The notes: generated by a model from the sequence alone, not told the origin. 64,000 nucleotides of DNA from Embleya sp045207785 (GCF_045207785.1 NZ_CP108776.1:2604001-2668000), one strand, 5' to 3'. Numbered from the stretch's first letter, positions 37,528 to 46,342 are shown. Program-made: numbers and translations.

Positions 37528-37541
37528 GATCACGCGTGATC
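37528..37541. promoter_or_regulatory. 14-bp perfect palindrome GATCACGCGTGATC
   Basis: GATCACGCGTGATC is fully self-complementary and lies between the thrC tandem repeats and the terminator. It could be a protein site, but the nearest gene start is 300 bases away, so its role is unclear. Confidence 0.3.
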
Positions 37542-37594
37542 TCATGCGCGCGGTTGGTGATGCGCGGATGGCTCATTCACGCGCGTCGGGGTCG

Positions 37595-37777
37595 GTCGAG
37601 CGCTTGTTTCCCGCTTGGCCGAGCATTTGTTTCCTGCTCGGCCGAGCGCTTGATTCCTGCTCGGCCGAGCGTCTGTTTCGGGCTTGGTCAAGCGTCTGTT
37701 CCTGCTTGCTCAAGCGTCTGTTTCTTGCGCAGTCGAGCGCTTGTCTGACGTCCGGCCGAGCGCTTGTCTCGGGTCAG
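37595..37777. repeat. Eight tandem copies of a 23-bp unit after thrC
   Basis: Eight head-to-tail units of 23 bp (one of 22) start at 37595, 37618, 37641, 37664, 37687, 37709, 37732 and 37755. A typical unit begins GCCGAGCGCTTG and ends CTGCTCG. The last unit covers the thrC stop codon. Where units end in GCTCG, the junction forms the palindrome GCTCGGCCGAGC, and each unit's CGAGC...GCTCG ends could pair as a small hairpin. A 23-bp period breaks every reading frame, so the array is noncoding. Confidence 0.9.
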
Positions 37778-38859
37778 CCGTCCAGGTCGAGGAGCGCGGC
37801 GGCGGCCGAGGCGTCGACCGGGACGACGACCGGCTTGGGTGCGCCGGCGACCGCCCAATCGGGGTCCTTGAGGCCGTTGCCGGTGACCGTGCAGACGATC
37901 CGCTGGCCCGGGTCGACCCGGCCCTGTTCGGCCGCTTGGAGCAGTCCGGCCACACTCGCGGCCGACGCGGGTTCGACGAAGACGCCCTCCCGCGCGGCCA
38001 GCAGGCGGTAGGCCGAAAGGATCTGACGGTCGGTCACGGACTCGATGTGGCCGCCCGACTCGTCGCGCGCGGCGATCGCGTAGTCCCACGATGCGGGATT
38101 GCCGATCCGGATCGCGGTCGCGATCGTCTGCGGCGACAACACCGGCGCGCCGTTGACGAGCGGTGCCGAACCGGCCGCCTGGTAGCCCCACATTCGCGGC
38201 CGGCGCTGCGACAGGCCGTCGGCGGCGTATTCGGTGTAGCCCCTCCAGTACGCGGTGATGTTGCCCGCGTTGCCGACCGGCAGGACGTGGATGTCGGGCG
38301 CGTCGCCGAGCATGTCCACGATCTCGAAGGCGGCGGTCTTCTGGCCCTCGATGCGGGCCGGGTTGACCGAGTTGACCAGCGCGACGGGGTACTTTTCGGC
38401 CAGGTCGCGGGCGAGCGTCAGGCAGTCGTCGAAGTTGCCGTCCACCTGCAGGATGCGCGCGCCGTGCACGAGGGCCTGGCCCATCTTGCCGAGCGCGATC
38501 TTGCCCTGCGGCACCAGGACGGCGCAGACCATCCCGGCGCGTACCGCGTACGCGGCGGCGGAGGCCGAGGTGTTGCCGGTCGACGCGCAGATGACCGCCT
38601 TGGCGCCTTCCTCCTTGGCCTTGGAGATCGCCATCGTCATGCCGCGGTCCTTGAAGGACCCGGTCGGGTTGGCGCCCTCGACCTTGAGGTGAACCTCACA
38701 TCCCGTGCGCTCGGAGAGCACCTGGGCCGGGACCAACGGCGTGCCACCCTCACGCAGAGTGACCACGGGAGTGTTCGCCGAAACCGGCAGACGGTCGCGG
38801 TATTCCTCGATGACCCCGCGCCACTGAGTGGTGCGGACGCCTTCCTTGAGCGCGCTCAC
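37774..38859 (-). CDS. thrC: Threonine synthase
   Basis: This PLP enzyme turns O-phosphohomoserine into threonine (361 residues). Its lysine sits in ANPTGSFKDRGMTMAISKA, with VICASTGNTSASAAAYA, VLPVGNAGNITAYWRGY and RIVCTVTGNGLKDPD further along. It lies five bases after hom, so the two are co-translated. Its last codons run into the 23-bp repeat array. Confidence 0.96.
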   Translation of the reverse strand: MSALKEGVRTTQWRGVIEEYRDRLPVSANTPVVTLREGGTPLVPAQVLSERTGCEVHLKVEGANPTGSFKDRGMTMAISKAKEEGAKAVICASTGNTSASAAAYAVRAGMVCAVLVPQGKIALGKMGQALVHGARILQVDGNFDDCLTLARDLAEKYPVALVNSVNPARIEGQKTAAFEIVDMLGDAPDIHVLPVGNAGNITAYWRGYTEYAADGLSQRRPRMWGYQAAGSAPLVNGAPVLSPQTIATAIRIGNPASWDYAIAARDESGGHIESVTDRQILSAYRLLAAREGVFVEPASAASVAGLLQAAEQGRVDPGQRIVCTVTGNGLKDPDWAVAGAPKPVVVPVDASAAAALLDLDG

Positions 38860-38864
38860 GGTCC

Positions 38865-40157
38865 CTACTCTCCTTCGACCCGCATGATGCCGGCGATGTC
38901 ACGAACGATGTCCATACCGCGCAGATCGGCGACGGTCGCCGCGAGTGCGGCGTCGGCGGCGGTATGGGTGACGATCACGAGTGTGGCATCCCCGTCCCGG
39001 CCCTGCTGACGGACCGTGTCGATGGACACGTCGTGCTGCGCGAACACGGCGGCGACCTGAGAGAGCACACCGGCGCGGTCGGCGACGTCCAGACTGAGGT
39101 GGTAGCGGGTCCGGGCGATGCCCACCGGCTGCGGGACCAACTGGGCGTAGGCCGACTCGCCCGGGCCGGTGGCGCCGGAGAGCTTGTTGCGGCACACCGC
39201 GACGAGGTCGCCCAGGACCGCGCTGGCGGTCGGCGCGCCACCGGCGCCGGGGCCGTAGAACATCAGCTGCCCGGCGGCCTCGGACTCGACGAAGACCGCG
39301 TTGTACGCCTCGCGCACCGACGCGAGCGGGTGCGAGCGCGGGATCATCGCGGGGTGCACGCGGGCGCTGACGCTCTGCCCGTCGGCGCCGCGCTCGCAGA
39401 TCGCGAGCAGCTTGACCACGCAGTCCATCGCCTTGGCGCTGGCCACGTCCGCGGCGCTGACCTCGGTGATGCCCTCGCGGTACACGTCGGCGGCGGTCAC
39501 CCGGGTGTGGAAGGCGAGGCCGGCCAGGATCGCGGCCTTGGCGGCGGCGTCGAAGCCCTCGATGTCGGCGGTGGGGTCGGCCTCGGCGTACCCGAGCGCG
39601 GTGGCCTCGTCGAGCGCCTCCGCGAAGCCGGCGCCGGTCGTGTCCATCCGGTCGAGGATGAAGTTGGTGGTGCCGTTGACGATGCCCAGGACCCGCTCGA
39701 CCTTGTCCCCCGCGAGCGACTCGCGCAGCGGGCGCAGGAGCGGGATCGCGCCGGCAACGGCGGCCTCGTAGTAGAGGTCCACGCCGTGTTTCGCGGCGGC
39801 GGCGTGCAGCGTCGAGCCGTCCTCGGCGAGCAGGGCCTTGTTGGCGGAGACCACGGACGCGCCGTGCTCCATCGCGGACAGGATCAGTCCGCGGGCCGGC
39901 TCGATACCGCCGATGACCTCGATCACCACGTCGATGTCGTCGCGTTTGACCAGTTCGATCGCGTCGGTGGTGACCAGCGCGGGATCGATGCCCGCGCGCT
40001 CGCGCCCGGCGCGGCGCACGGCCACTCCGGCGAGCTCGACGGGCGCCCCGATTCGGGCGGCGAGGTCGGTCGCGTGCGTCGTCATGATGCGGGCCACTTC
40101 GGAGCCGACCACACCACAACCGAGCAGCGCCACCTTCAGCGGCTGCGTACGCATCAT
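38865..40157 (-). CDS. hom: Homoserine dehydrogenase with C-terminal ACT domain
   Basis: This enzyme reduces aspartate semialdehyde to homoserine (430 residues). The NAD(P) motif is VALLGCGVVGSEVARIM, the catalytic region includes VSANKALLAEDG, YYEAAVAGAIPLLRPLRESL and LGIVNGTTNFILDRM, and the ACT domain starts near YHLSLDVADRAGVLSQVAAVF, implying threonine feedback control. The start is MM at 40157/40154 with GTGAGG upstream. Confidence 0.96.
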   Translation of the reverse strand: MMRTQPLKVALLGCGVVGSEVARIMTTHATDLAARIGAPVELAGVAVRRAGRERAGIDPALVTTDAIELVKRDDIDVVIEVIGGIEPARGLILSAMEHGASVVSANKALLAEDGSTLHAAAAKHGVDLYYEAAVAGAIPLLRPLRESLAGDKVERVLGIVNGTTNFILDRMDTTGAGFAEALDEATALGYAEADPTADIEGFDAAAKAAILAGLAFHTRVTAADVYREGITEVSAADVASAKAMDCVVKLLAICERGADGQSVSARVHPAMIPRSHPLASVREAYNAVFVESEAAGQLMFYGPGAGGAPTASAVLGDLVAVCRNKLSGATGPGESAYAQLVPQPVGIARTRYHLSLDVADRAGVLSQVAAVFAQHDVSIDTVRQQGRDGDATLVIVTHTAADAALAATVADLRGMDIVRDIAGIMRVEGE

Positions 40158-40332
40158 CCGACCTCACTTCTCGAAGACAAAGGTTGTCCGAGTCTGCCGT
40201 CCGGGGGATCTCCGGAGACCGGCAGTGCCGACAAGTGTCGCTCGGATCATCGTTCGGACCAGGGCTGGTCCAGGATCCGAGACGGGAATTCTTGCGGCCC
40301 GGAACGGTGACAACGGGATTTTCTCCCGGATT

Positions 40333-40358
40333 CGGGGGCCGCCACACGGCGACCCCCG
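40333..40358. terminator. 11-bp hairpin between lysA and hom
   Basis: CGGGGGCCGCC (40333-40343) and GGCGACCCCCG (40348-40358) pair over 10 of 11 positions with a 4-base loop. It sits in the 364-bp gap after lysA on the minus strand; nothing else is apparent in that gap, so hom likely has its own promoter below it. Confidence 0.65.
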
Positions 40359-40521
40359 ATGGTTCTGTTGTTCTTTTCCTGGTCTTTCGTCATATGTCTT
40401 GCGGGGGTGGCTTTCGGGTCGCCTCGGGGGGCTGGGGCTGTCCCGAGGCCGTCCGGGGCTGGTCTTTGGGGTGGGTCGGGCTCGGTCCGGGCTCGGGTCG
40501 GCCCGGGCCGCCGGTGCCGGG

Positions 40522-41910
40522 TCAGCCGACGTCGAGGCGCAGCAGGTCCTCTTCGGTTTCGCGCCGGACGATCGTGCGCGCGGTGCCTTGTCGTACCGCG
40601 ATCACCGGCGGGCGGGTGACGTGGTTGTAGTTGCTGGCCATCGAGCGGCAGTAGGCGCCGGTCGCGGGCACCGCGACCAGGTCGCCGGGCGCGAGGTCGG
40701 CCGGCAGGTACGCGTCGCGCACGATGATGTCGCCGGACTCGCAGTGCCGGCCCACGACGCGCGAGAGCATCGGCGCCGCGTCGCTGGCGCGCGAGACGAG
40801 CGTGACGGTGTACTCGGCGTCGTACAGCGCGGTGCGGATGTTGTCGGACATCCCGCCGTCGACGCTGACGTAGGTACGCAGGCCCTCGAGCGGCTTGATC
40901 GTGCCCACCTCGTACAGCGTGAACGTGCCGGGTCCGGCGATCGCCCGGCCGGGTTCGACCGACAGGCGGGGCGCGGCGAGCCCGGCGGCGGCACACTCGC
41001 GGCGCACGATGTCGAACAGCGCGGCGGCGATGACCGCGGGCGCCTGCGGGTCATCAGCGGCGGTGTACGCGATGCCGAGGCCGCCGCCGAGGTCGATCTC
41101 GGGCAGCTCGACGCCGTGCTCGTCGCGGACGGCGACCAGGAGGCCCACGACGCGGTGCGCGGCCACCTCGAAACCGGCGGTGTCGAAGATCTGCGAGCCG
41201 ATGTGCGAGTGCAGGCCGATGAGTTCGAGCGAGTCGAGCTTGCGGATCCGGCGGACCGCCTCGGCGGCCTGGCCGTCGGCGAGCGAGAAGCCGAACTTCT
41301 GGTCCTCGTGCGCGGTCGCGATGAACTCGTGGGTGTGCGCCTCGACCCCGACGGTGATCCGGACCAGCACCTTCTGCGTGACGCCGCGGCGGTCGGCGAG
41401 GAAGGCGAGCCGGCTGATCTCCTCGAACGAGTCGACGATGATGCGGCCGACGCCGACCTCCAGGGCGCGGTCGAGCTCGGCGTTGGACTTGTTGTTGCCG
41501 TGGAAGGCGATCCGGGCCGGGTCCATGCCCGCGGACAGCGCGACGGCGAGTTCGCCGGCCGTACAGACGTCGAGGTTCAGGCCCTCCTCGGCGATCCAGC
41601 GCACGAGGGCGCGGGACAGGAATGCCTTGCCGGCGTAGAACACGTCGGCGCCCTCGAACGCCTCGCGCCAGGCGCGGCAGCGGGCCCGGAAGTCGTCTTC
41701 GTCGAGGATGTACGCCGGGGTGCCGAACTCGCGGGCGAGCTCGCGCACGTCCAGGCCGGCGATGGTGACCACGCCGTCGGCGCCGCGCTCGGCGTTGGCG
41801 GGCCAGATCTTCGGGTCGAGCAGGGTCAGGTCCTCGGGCGCCATGGGCGGCGCGCCGTCGGGCAGCACGTCCGCGTGGCGGGGACCGGCGGGGTGGGCGG
41901 AGCGGCTCAT
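40522..41910 (-). CDS. lysA: Diaminopimelate decarboxylase
   Basis: This PLP enzyme decarboxylates meso-DAP to lysine (462 residues). The PLP-lysine motif is VFYAGKAFLSRALVRW. IAFHGNNKSNAELDRAL, LIGLHSHIGSQIFDT, EIDLGGGLGIAY, SVEPGRAIAGP and the other-subunit cysteine motif VVGRHCESGDII are all present. It lies upstream of hom-thrC, so lysine and threonine synthesis from aspartate are grouped. Confidence 0.96.
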   Translation of the reverse strand: MSRSAHPAGPRHADVLPDGAPPMAPEDLTLLDPKIWPANAERGADGVVTIAGLDVRELAREFGTPAYILDEDDFRARCRAWREAFEGADVFYAGKAFLSRALVRWIAEEGLNLDVCTAGELAVALSAGMDPARIAFHGNNKSNAELDRALEVGVGRIIVDSFEEISRLAFLADRRGVTQKVLVRITVGVEAHTHEFIATAHEDQKFGFSLADGQAAEAVRRIRKLDSLELIGLHSHIGSQIFDTAGFEVAAHRVVGLLVAVRDEHGVELPEIDLGGGLGIAYTAADDPQAPAVIAAALFDIVRRECAAAGLAAPRLSVEPGRAIAGPGTFTLYEVGTIKPLEGLRTYVSVDGGMSDNIRTALYDAEYTVTLVSRASDAAPMLSRVVGRHCESGDIIVRDAYLPADLAPGDLVAVPATGAYCRSMASNYNHVTRPPVIAVRQGTARTIVRRETEEDLLRLDVG

Positions 41911-41966
41911 GTCGTGGTGCTCCCCGGGGGGTTGAGGTGATCTGGGCGATCGGGTGCGGGCGGCGG

Positions 41967-42110
41967 GGTCGTGCGGGGTTCGCGGGGTCTTGCGGGTCGT
42001 GCGGGTCGTGCGGGGTTCGCGGGTCGTGCGGGTCGTGCGCGTCTTACAGGTCCTACGGGTCCTACGGGTCCTACGGGTCCTGCCGGTCGTGCCGGGTCTT
42101 GCGCGGTCGC
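41967..42110. repeat. 9-bp tandem repeat array between argS and lysA
   Basis: Degenerate 9-bp units of GTCGTGCGG and GTCCTACGG run here; four TACGGGTCC copies near 42050-42080 are perfect. It fills most of the gap before lysA. On the plus strand one frame would read as Gly-x-x collagen-like repeats, but no start, ribosome site or gene context supports expression. Confidence 0.8.
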
Positions 42111-42141
42111 GTGGGGTCGGCCCGGGGTCGGGGCCGGGAAC

Positions 42142-42175
42142 GGCCGAAGGCCGGGCGGATGCCCGGCCCTCGGCC
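42142..42175. terminator. 15-bp hairpin after argS
   Basis: GGCCGAAGGCCGGGC (42142-42156) and GCCCGGCCCTCGGCC (42161-42175) pair at 14 of 15 positions around GGAT, 26 bases past the argS stop. Confidence 0.8.
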
Positions 42176-42201
42176 TGTGTCGCCTGCGTTGTGACGATCC
42201 G

Positions 42202-43854
42202 TCACATGCGCTCGGGGGCGGACACCCCGAGGAGACCGAGGCCGTTGGCCACGACGGTTTTCGTCGCGTCGGCAAGCCACATTCGGGCGTGCGTCAGGTC
42301 GGTGACCTCGGCGTCGCCCTTGGGCAGGATCTGACAGTGGTCGTAGAAGCGGTGGTAGCGGCCGGCCACCTGTTCCAGGTAGCGCGCGATGTGGTGCGGC
42401 TCGCGCAGCTCGGCGGCCTTGGCGACCACGCGCGGGAACTCGCCGAGCGCGCCGAGCAGGTCGGACTCCCACTCGGTCGACAGCAGCTCGGGCTTGAGTT
42501 CGCCCTTGACGATGCCCCGGGCGGCGGCCTTGACGTCGACCGAGGACGCCCGTGCGTGCACGTACTGCACGTAGTAGACCGGGTTCTCGTTCTTGTGCGA
42601 CGTGAGAATGTCGATGTCGAGCGTGATCGTGGAGTCGGTGGACGAGCGCGCGAGCGAGTAGCGCGCGGCGTCGACGCCGATCCACTCGACGACGTCGTCG
42701 ATCGTGATGATGTTGCCCGCGCGCTTGGACATCCGGACCTCTTCGCCGGCGCGCATCATCTTCACGAACTGGCCGACGATGACCTCGATGTTGTGCTCGG
42801 GGTCGTCGCCCGCGCACGCCACGATCGCCTTGAGCCGGCCCACGTAGCCGTGGTGGTCGGCGCCGAGCATGTAGACGCAGACCTCGTTGCCGCGGTCGCG
42901 CTTGTTCAGGTAGTAGGCGGCGTCGGAGGCGAAGTAGGTCTTCTCGCCGTCGGACTTGATCAGGACGCGGTCCTTGTCGTCCCCGTAGTCCGTCGTGCGC
43001 AGCCAGATCGCGCCGCCGTCGTCGTAGACGTGGCCCTGCTCGCGCAGCCGCTCGATCGCCTTCTCCACCGCGCCGGACGCGTGCAGCGTCGTCTCGGAGA
43101 ACCACACGTCGAAGTGCGCGCCGAAGTTCTCCATCGAGCGCTGGATCTCGGCGACCATCAGCTTGAGGCCGGTCGCGCGGAAGACCTTCTCCTGCTCGGC
43201 CTCGTCGAGCGAGAGCACGTCCGGCCGCTCGGCCAGGATGTCGGCGGCGATGTCGTTGATGTACGCGCCGACGTAGCCGTCCTCGGGGACGGGCCGCTCG
43301 TTGGCCGCCGCCATCAGCGACTTGCCGAACTTGTCGATCTGCACGCCGGCGTCGTTGATGTAGTACTCGGTGGTCACGTCGGCACCGGAGGCGCGCAGGA
43401 TCCGGCCGAGCGAGTCGCCGACGGCCGCCCAGCGAACGCCGCCGATGTGGATCGGCCCGGTCGGGTTCGCGGACACGAACTCCAGGTTGATCTTCAGGCC
43501 GTCGAACGCGTTGTTGGTCCCGTAGGCGGCACCGGCCTCGACGATCGTGCGGGCCAGCTCGCCCTGGGTCGCGGTGTCGAACGTGATGTTCAGGAAGCCC
43601 GGGCCCGCGACGTCGACCTTGGCGATGCCCGGCGTCTTCGCGATCCGCACGGCCAGCAGTTCGGCGATCTCCCGCGGCGGCCGCTTGGCCGGCTTCGCGA
43701 GCTGAAGCGCGATGTTCGTCGCATAATCCCCGTGGTCGCGATTCTTGGGTCGCTCCACCGTCGTGCTCTCGGGCACGGCAACGGCGAGCTCGCCCGCCTC
43801 GACGGCGGCACGAACCGCGGACAACACTGACTGCGAAAGCTCTGCGGGGGTCAC
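42202..43854 (-). CDS. argS: Arginyl-tRNA synthetase
   Basis: This class I synthetase charges tRNA-Arg (550 residues from the GTG chosen). It has the HIGH variant in SANPTGPIHIGGVRWAAVG and MSK in EEVRMSKRAGNIITIDD. The C-terminal DALR anticodon-binding region (HARASSVDVKAAARG, EPHHIARYLEQVAGRYHRFY) is intact. GTG 43854 (VTPAELSQ) has TACGCT seven bases upstream and no Shine-Dalgarno, suggesting a leaderless message; GTG 43884 is an alternative. A tRNA-Arg gene lies 0.6 kb away. Confidence 0.95.
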   Translation of the reverse strand: MTPAELSQSVLSAVRAAVEAGELAVAVPESTTVERPKNRDHGDYATNIALQLAKPAKRPPREIAELLAVRIAKTPGIAKVDVAGPGFLNITFDTATQGELARTIVEAGAAYGTNNAFDGLKINLEFVSANPTGPIHIGGVRWAAVGDSLGRILRASGADVTTEYYINDAGVQIDKFGKSLMAAANERPVPEDGYVGAYINDIAADILAERPDVLSLDEAEQEKVFRATGLKLMVAEIQRSMENFGAHFDVWFSETTLHASGAVEKAIERLREQGHVYDDGGAIWLRTTDYGDDKDRVLIKSDGEKTYFASDAAYYLNKRDRGNEVCVYMLGADHHGYVGRLKAIVACAGDDPEHNIEVIVGQFVKMMRAGEEVRMSKRAGNIITIDDVVEWIGVDAARYSLARSSTDSTITLDIDILTSHKNENPVYYVQYVHARASSVDVKAAARGIVKGELKPELLSTEWESDLLGALGEFPRVVAKAAELREPHHIARYLEQVAGRYHRFYDHCQILPKGDAEVTDLTHARMWLADATKTVVANGLGLLGVSAPERM

Positions 43855-43906
43855 GACGACAAGCGTAGGCGACCGGATCACCAACCTGCCCGGCGGGCGG
43901 GGTAGG

Positions 43907-44305
43907 TCATTCGGGTGACAGTTCCGGCGACAGCGCGCGCACCAGCCGAATGAGCTGTTCGGGATGAAACGGCTTGGTCAGATACCCGTCCACGCCGACC
44001 GCACGAGCCCGCGAGAAGTCCTCGTCCTGCGCACAGGCACTGATCATCAGAATCTTCAGCCCACTGGTCCGCGGATCCGCCCGCAACCGAGCGGCCGTCC
44101 CGATCCCGTCCAGATGCGGCATCACGACATCGAGCGTGACCAGGTCGGGCCGCACCTCGTGCACGAGGCGCAGACACTCCTCCCCATCACAAGCCGTACT
44201 CACCACGAACCCCTCGAGCCGCAGATTCACCGCGATCAGCTGCCGAATCACCTCGTCGTCATCCACGACAAGCACCCGCGCCGCCTCACCCGCAATCCCG
44301 CCCAC
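43907..44305 (-). CDS. Orphan single-domain response regulator
   Basis: This is a 132-residue receiver domain without an output domain. ARVLVVDDDEVIRQLI holds the acidic pocket, LVTLDVVMPHLDG the phospho-acceptor Asp, ILMISACA the Ser/Thr and GYLTKPFHPEQL the conserved Lys. GTG 44305 (VGGIAGEAAR) has TAACCT seven bases upstream, again a leaderless pattern. No histidine kinase is adjacent; it is just upstream of argS on the same strand. Confidence 0.88.
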   Translation of the reverse strand: MGGIAGEAARVLVVDDDEVIRQLIAVNLRLEGFVVSTACDGEECLRLVHEVRPDLVTLDVVMPHLDGIGTAARLRADPRTSGLKILMISACAQDEDFSRARAVGVDGYLTKPFHPEQLIRLVRALSPELSPE

Positions 44306-44425
44306 GCCAGTGAGGTTAGGCCCCCCACACCAACCCCGTGGCCCGATCCACACATCTCATCCCCACCCCACGACCAACCCCTTCGCAACCCACTCCCAGG
44401 AACTGGTAATGTTCACACCACCCGA

Positions 44426-44497
44426 GCCCCTGTAGCTCAGGGGATAGAGCAACGGCCTCCGGAGCCGTGTGCGCAGGTTCGAATCCTGCCAGGGGCA
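44426..44497 (+). tRNA. tRNA-Arg(CCG)
   Basis: This is a 72-nt cloverleaf: acceptor GCCCCTG/CAGGGGC, D stem GCTC/GAGC, anticodon stem ACGGC/GCCGT with loop CTCCGGA (anticodon CCG), T stem GCAGG/CCTGC with TTCGAAT. CCA is not encoded. TAATGT at 44407 is a likely -10. The last 41 bases plus one form the att core used by the integrative element. Confidence 0.97.
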
Positions 44498-44498
44498 C
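44457..44498 (+). repeat. att core (integrase-proximal copy) inside tRNA-Arg
   Basis: These 42 bases, from the anticodon loop to just past the discriminator, recur without mismatch at 57848-57889. The flanking bases differ at both ends (C versus G before, G versus A after). This is the expected attachment-site duplication of an integrative element that rebuilds the tRNA 3' end. Confidence 0.95.
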
Positions 44499-44514
44499 GC
44501 AGCGTGAACAGTCT

Positions 44515-44553
44515 CAGCAGCCACGATCACTCGTGAGCTGCTGTTTTTGTTTT
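44515..44553. terminator. Rho-independent terminator after tRNA-Arg
   Basis: CAGCAGC pairs with GCTGCTG, and the inner CACGA with TCGTG, with one bulged base. It is followed by TTTTTGTTTT, an unusually good U-run for this genome. A diverged copy follows the second att site. Confidence 0.85.
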
Positions 44554-44621
44554 GGGGCCTCTTTTCGCTCGTGACTCCGTGTGTCAGCCCGCGCAGGTGC
44601 GTGCAGGCGTAGGACGGCCCG

Positions 44622-44673
44622 CGCGTAATGGGCGCGTAATGATCTTGGAGCCGTTTCCGCAGGTCACAGTGCG
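44622..44673. repeat. Candidate integrase/excisionase arm sites, copy A
   Basis: GCGCGTAATG occurs twice in tandem (about 44621 and 44632). The second copy runs into TAATGATCTTGGAG and then GCAGGTCACAG. The same GTAATGATCTTGGA plus GCAGGTCA pattern recurs at 57761-57817 and, slightly changed, at 58021-58063, always next to an att core. That placement suggests arm-type binding sites (inference). Confidence 0.5.
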
Positions 44674-44710
44674 TATTTGGCGTATGTGCGGCGTGGCCCG
44701 GACACGACGA

Positions 44711-44734
44711 AAGCCCCGGAGTGATCCGGGGCTT
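44711..44734. terminator. 10-bp perfect hairpin after int
   Basis: AAGCCCCGGA-GTGA-TCCGGGGCTT is a perfect 10-bp stem with a 4-base loop, 20 bases after the integrase stop on the minus strand. A slightly mismatched copy follows the second integrase near 58100. Confidence 0.8.
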
Positions 44735-44753
44735 CCTGCCGTCTGACGGTTGC

Positions 44754-46136
44754 TCAGCTCTCGTCACCGAGACCATCCGAGATGCGTTGGTTGATCAGGT
44801 CGCGCTGTCCGTCGATGCACTTGGCGTAGATCTTGAGCAGCACATCCACCGAGTGCCCGAGCCGTTCGGCGACCTCCGTGGCCGGCACTCCGGAGTTGAG
44901 CCAGAGCGACGCGCAGGCGTGCCGCAGGTCGTACGGCCGAGCTGCCAGAGGTGAGGTCACTTGTTCCTCGGTCAGCGCGAGCTTGCGTGCTTCCTTCCAC
45001 ACTCGGGAGTAGGTGGAGGAGGCAAGGACGCCACGGCGTTCGCTCGGGAAGAGTCGACCGTCCTTCGCCGTGCCGAACTCTTCGATGTGCGCGAGGAGGA
45101 TCGCGACGAGCTGCGGAGGGATGGGCACGTGGCGCGTGTCCTTCTCGGCCCGCTGCTTCAGGCCCCGCTCGTCGTGCGCCTGGCCGTTGTCCGTCCAGGT
45201 CTTGCCCGCCGCCGGCCGAGTGGTGTGCAGAGTCAGCGAGCCCCATCCCGAGGTGGGCAGGACACAGTCGGCGCGCCGCAGGTTCACCGCTTCGGCCGGG
45301 CGCGTACCCGCGTAGTAGAGGACCGCGAAGAACGCGCGGAGACGTCGGCCGCCGGCCCGCTTGTGTCCGCCGACGTAGGTCACCGCGGCCAACAGTTCGC
45401 GAGCCTGGACCGGGTTGGCAACCGAGCGGCGGTCCACCGAGGACGCCACCAGGACGCGCTTGCGCTTGAGCTTGTCGATGGGGTTCACCGGAAGGTGTTC
45501 CAGCTCCACGGCGTAGTCGAGGAGGTTGTAGACGACCGAGCGCTTACGGCGAAGCGTCTCGGCGCTTGCCGCGGATCCGTCGAGCTTGAGACCGAGCGCG
45601 TCCAAGACACCGTGAACAGTCTTGGCGTCCGCGAGCCCCGTGATGGGCAGCGACCTCTTTTCGAGCCAGGCAACCGCTTTGGCGACGTCGGCGGGCCGAG
45701 GGAGCTTCCGGCGAGTCGGCGGTAGAACGAACAGCCGGAGGGCGCGGCGCAGGGTCACCAGGTCGGGCCGACCATCGCTGTCCTTCACGAGCGCGGGCAG
45801 AGCCGTGGCCAGCGCATCCGTCATGCTGTCCCGCGACTTCGCAGCCGCACCCGGCCACTTCATGTCCATGTAGGCGAGCGCGAAGGTGAGGGCCGACGTC
45901 GCCTGTTTGGCCTTCTGCATGGACTCAGGGAGACCGCTCTCAAGATCAAACGCTTCGCCGTCCTCGGTGGCACGGATCAGGCGTCCACGGAACCGGTCGG
46001 CCAACCCTTTCGTACCAAACGTCGCTGATTGCGGCTCGCCCGCCACAGTCCAACGCACCACGAAAGAGGGCTTCTTCTTACTGCTCTGGTTCCGGACCAC
46101 GGCCCAGACCCGGACCTTGTACGTCTTGTCCGTCAC
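44754..46136 (-). CDS. int: Tyrosine-recombinase integrase of the AICE
   Basis: This 460-residue site-specific recombinase catalyses integration and excision at tRNA-Arg. The catalytic domain shows YYAGTRPAEAVNLRRADC (first Arg), PYDLRHACASLWLNSG (His-x-x-Arg box) and GHSVDVLLKIYAKCIDG (His and nucleophilic Tyr). The N-terminal part contains the SAM-like core-binding helices. The GTG at 46136 overlaps the xis TGA, so the two are translationally coupled. It is adjacent to the tRNA, as usual. A close but frameshifted relative is at 58144. Confidence 0.95.
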   Translation of the reverse strand: MTDKTYKVRVWAVVRNQSSKKKPSFVVRWTVAGEPQSATFGTKGLADRFRGRLIRATEDGEAFDLESGLPESMQKAKQATSALTFALAYMDMKWPGAAAKSRDSMTDALATALPALVKDSDGRPDLVTLRRALRLFVLPPTRRKLPRPADVAKAVAWLEKRSLPITGLADAKTVHGVLDALGLKLDGSAASAETLRRKRSVVYNLLDYAVELEHLPVNPIDKLKRKRVLVASSVDRRSVANPVQARELLAAVTYVGGHKRAGGRRLRAFFAVLYYAGTRPAEAVNLRRADCVLPTSGWGSLTLHTTRPAAGKTWTDNGQAHDERGLKQRAEKDTRHVPIPPQLVAILLAHIEEFGTAKDGRLFPSERRGVLASSTYSRVWKEARKLALTEEQVTSPLAARPYDLRHACASLWLNSGVPATEVAERLGHSVDVLLKIYAKCIDGQRDLINQRISDGLGDES

Positions 46137-46342
46137 GCCGCTTCCTCCGCCCGAGTGTCGAGCCACTCCGCGAACGCCTCACGAGTGACGCGCAGTTCGC
46201 CGTTCGGGAGCTTGTGGCAGGCCGGCGCCAAGCCGAGTTCACGCCAGCGGTAGAAAGTCCGGCGAGAGAGGCCGCCCAGCGCTTCGAGGACTTCCGGGAC
46301 GGTCATGAGTTCGACGTCCGAAGTCTTGGCTCTTCTGGTCAT
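46133..46342 (-). CDS. xis: Excisionase (MerR-like helix-turn-helix)
   Basis: This 69-residue protein consists of a winged helix (MTVPEVLEALGGLSRRTFYR, WRELGLAPACHKLPNGELRV, REAFAEWLDTR), typical of AICE excisionases that bend att DNA. ATG 46342 has GGGGGAGGG upstream and overlaps the rep stop. About ten positions differ from the second copy at 59519. Confidence 0.92.
   Translation of the reverse strand: MTRRAKTSDVELMTVPEVLEALGGLSRRTFYRWRELGLAPACHKLPNGELRVTREAFAEWLDTRAEEAA

Noticed and set aside
37595..37777. CRISPR-like repeat array
   Set aside because: Units are directly abutting with no spacers, each unit varies, and no cas gene is in the window. It is a tandem repeat, not a CRISPR.
41971..43830. 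Long plus-strand frame with collagen-like Gly-x-x repeats
   Set aside because: It is made of the 9-bp intergenic repeats followed by the antisense of argS, with no ribosome site and skewed composition.
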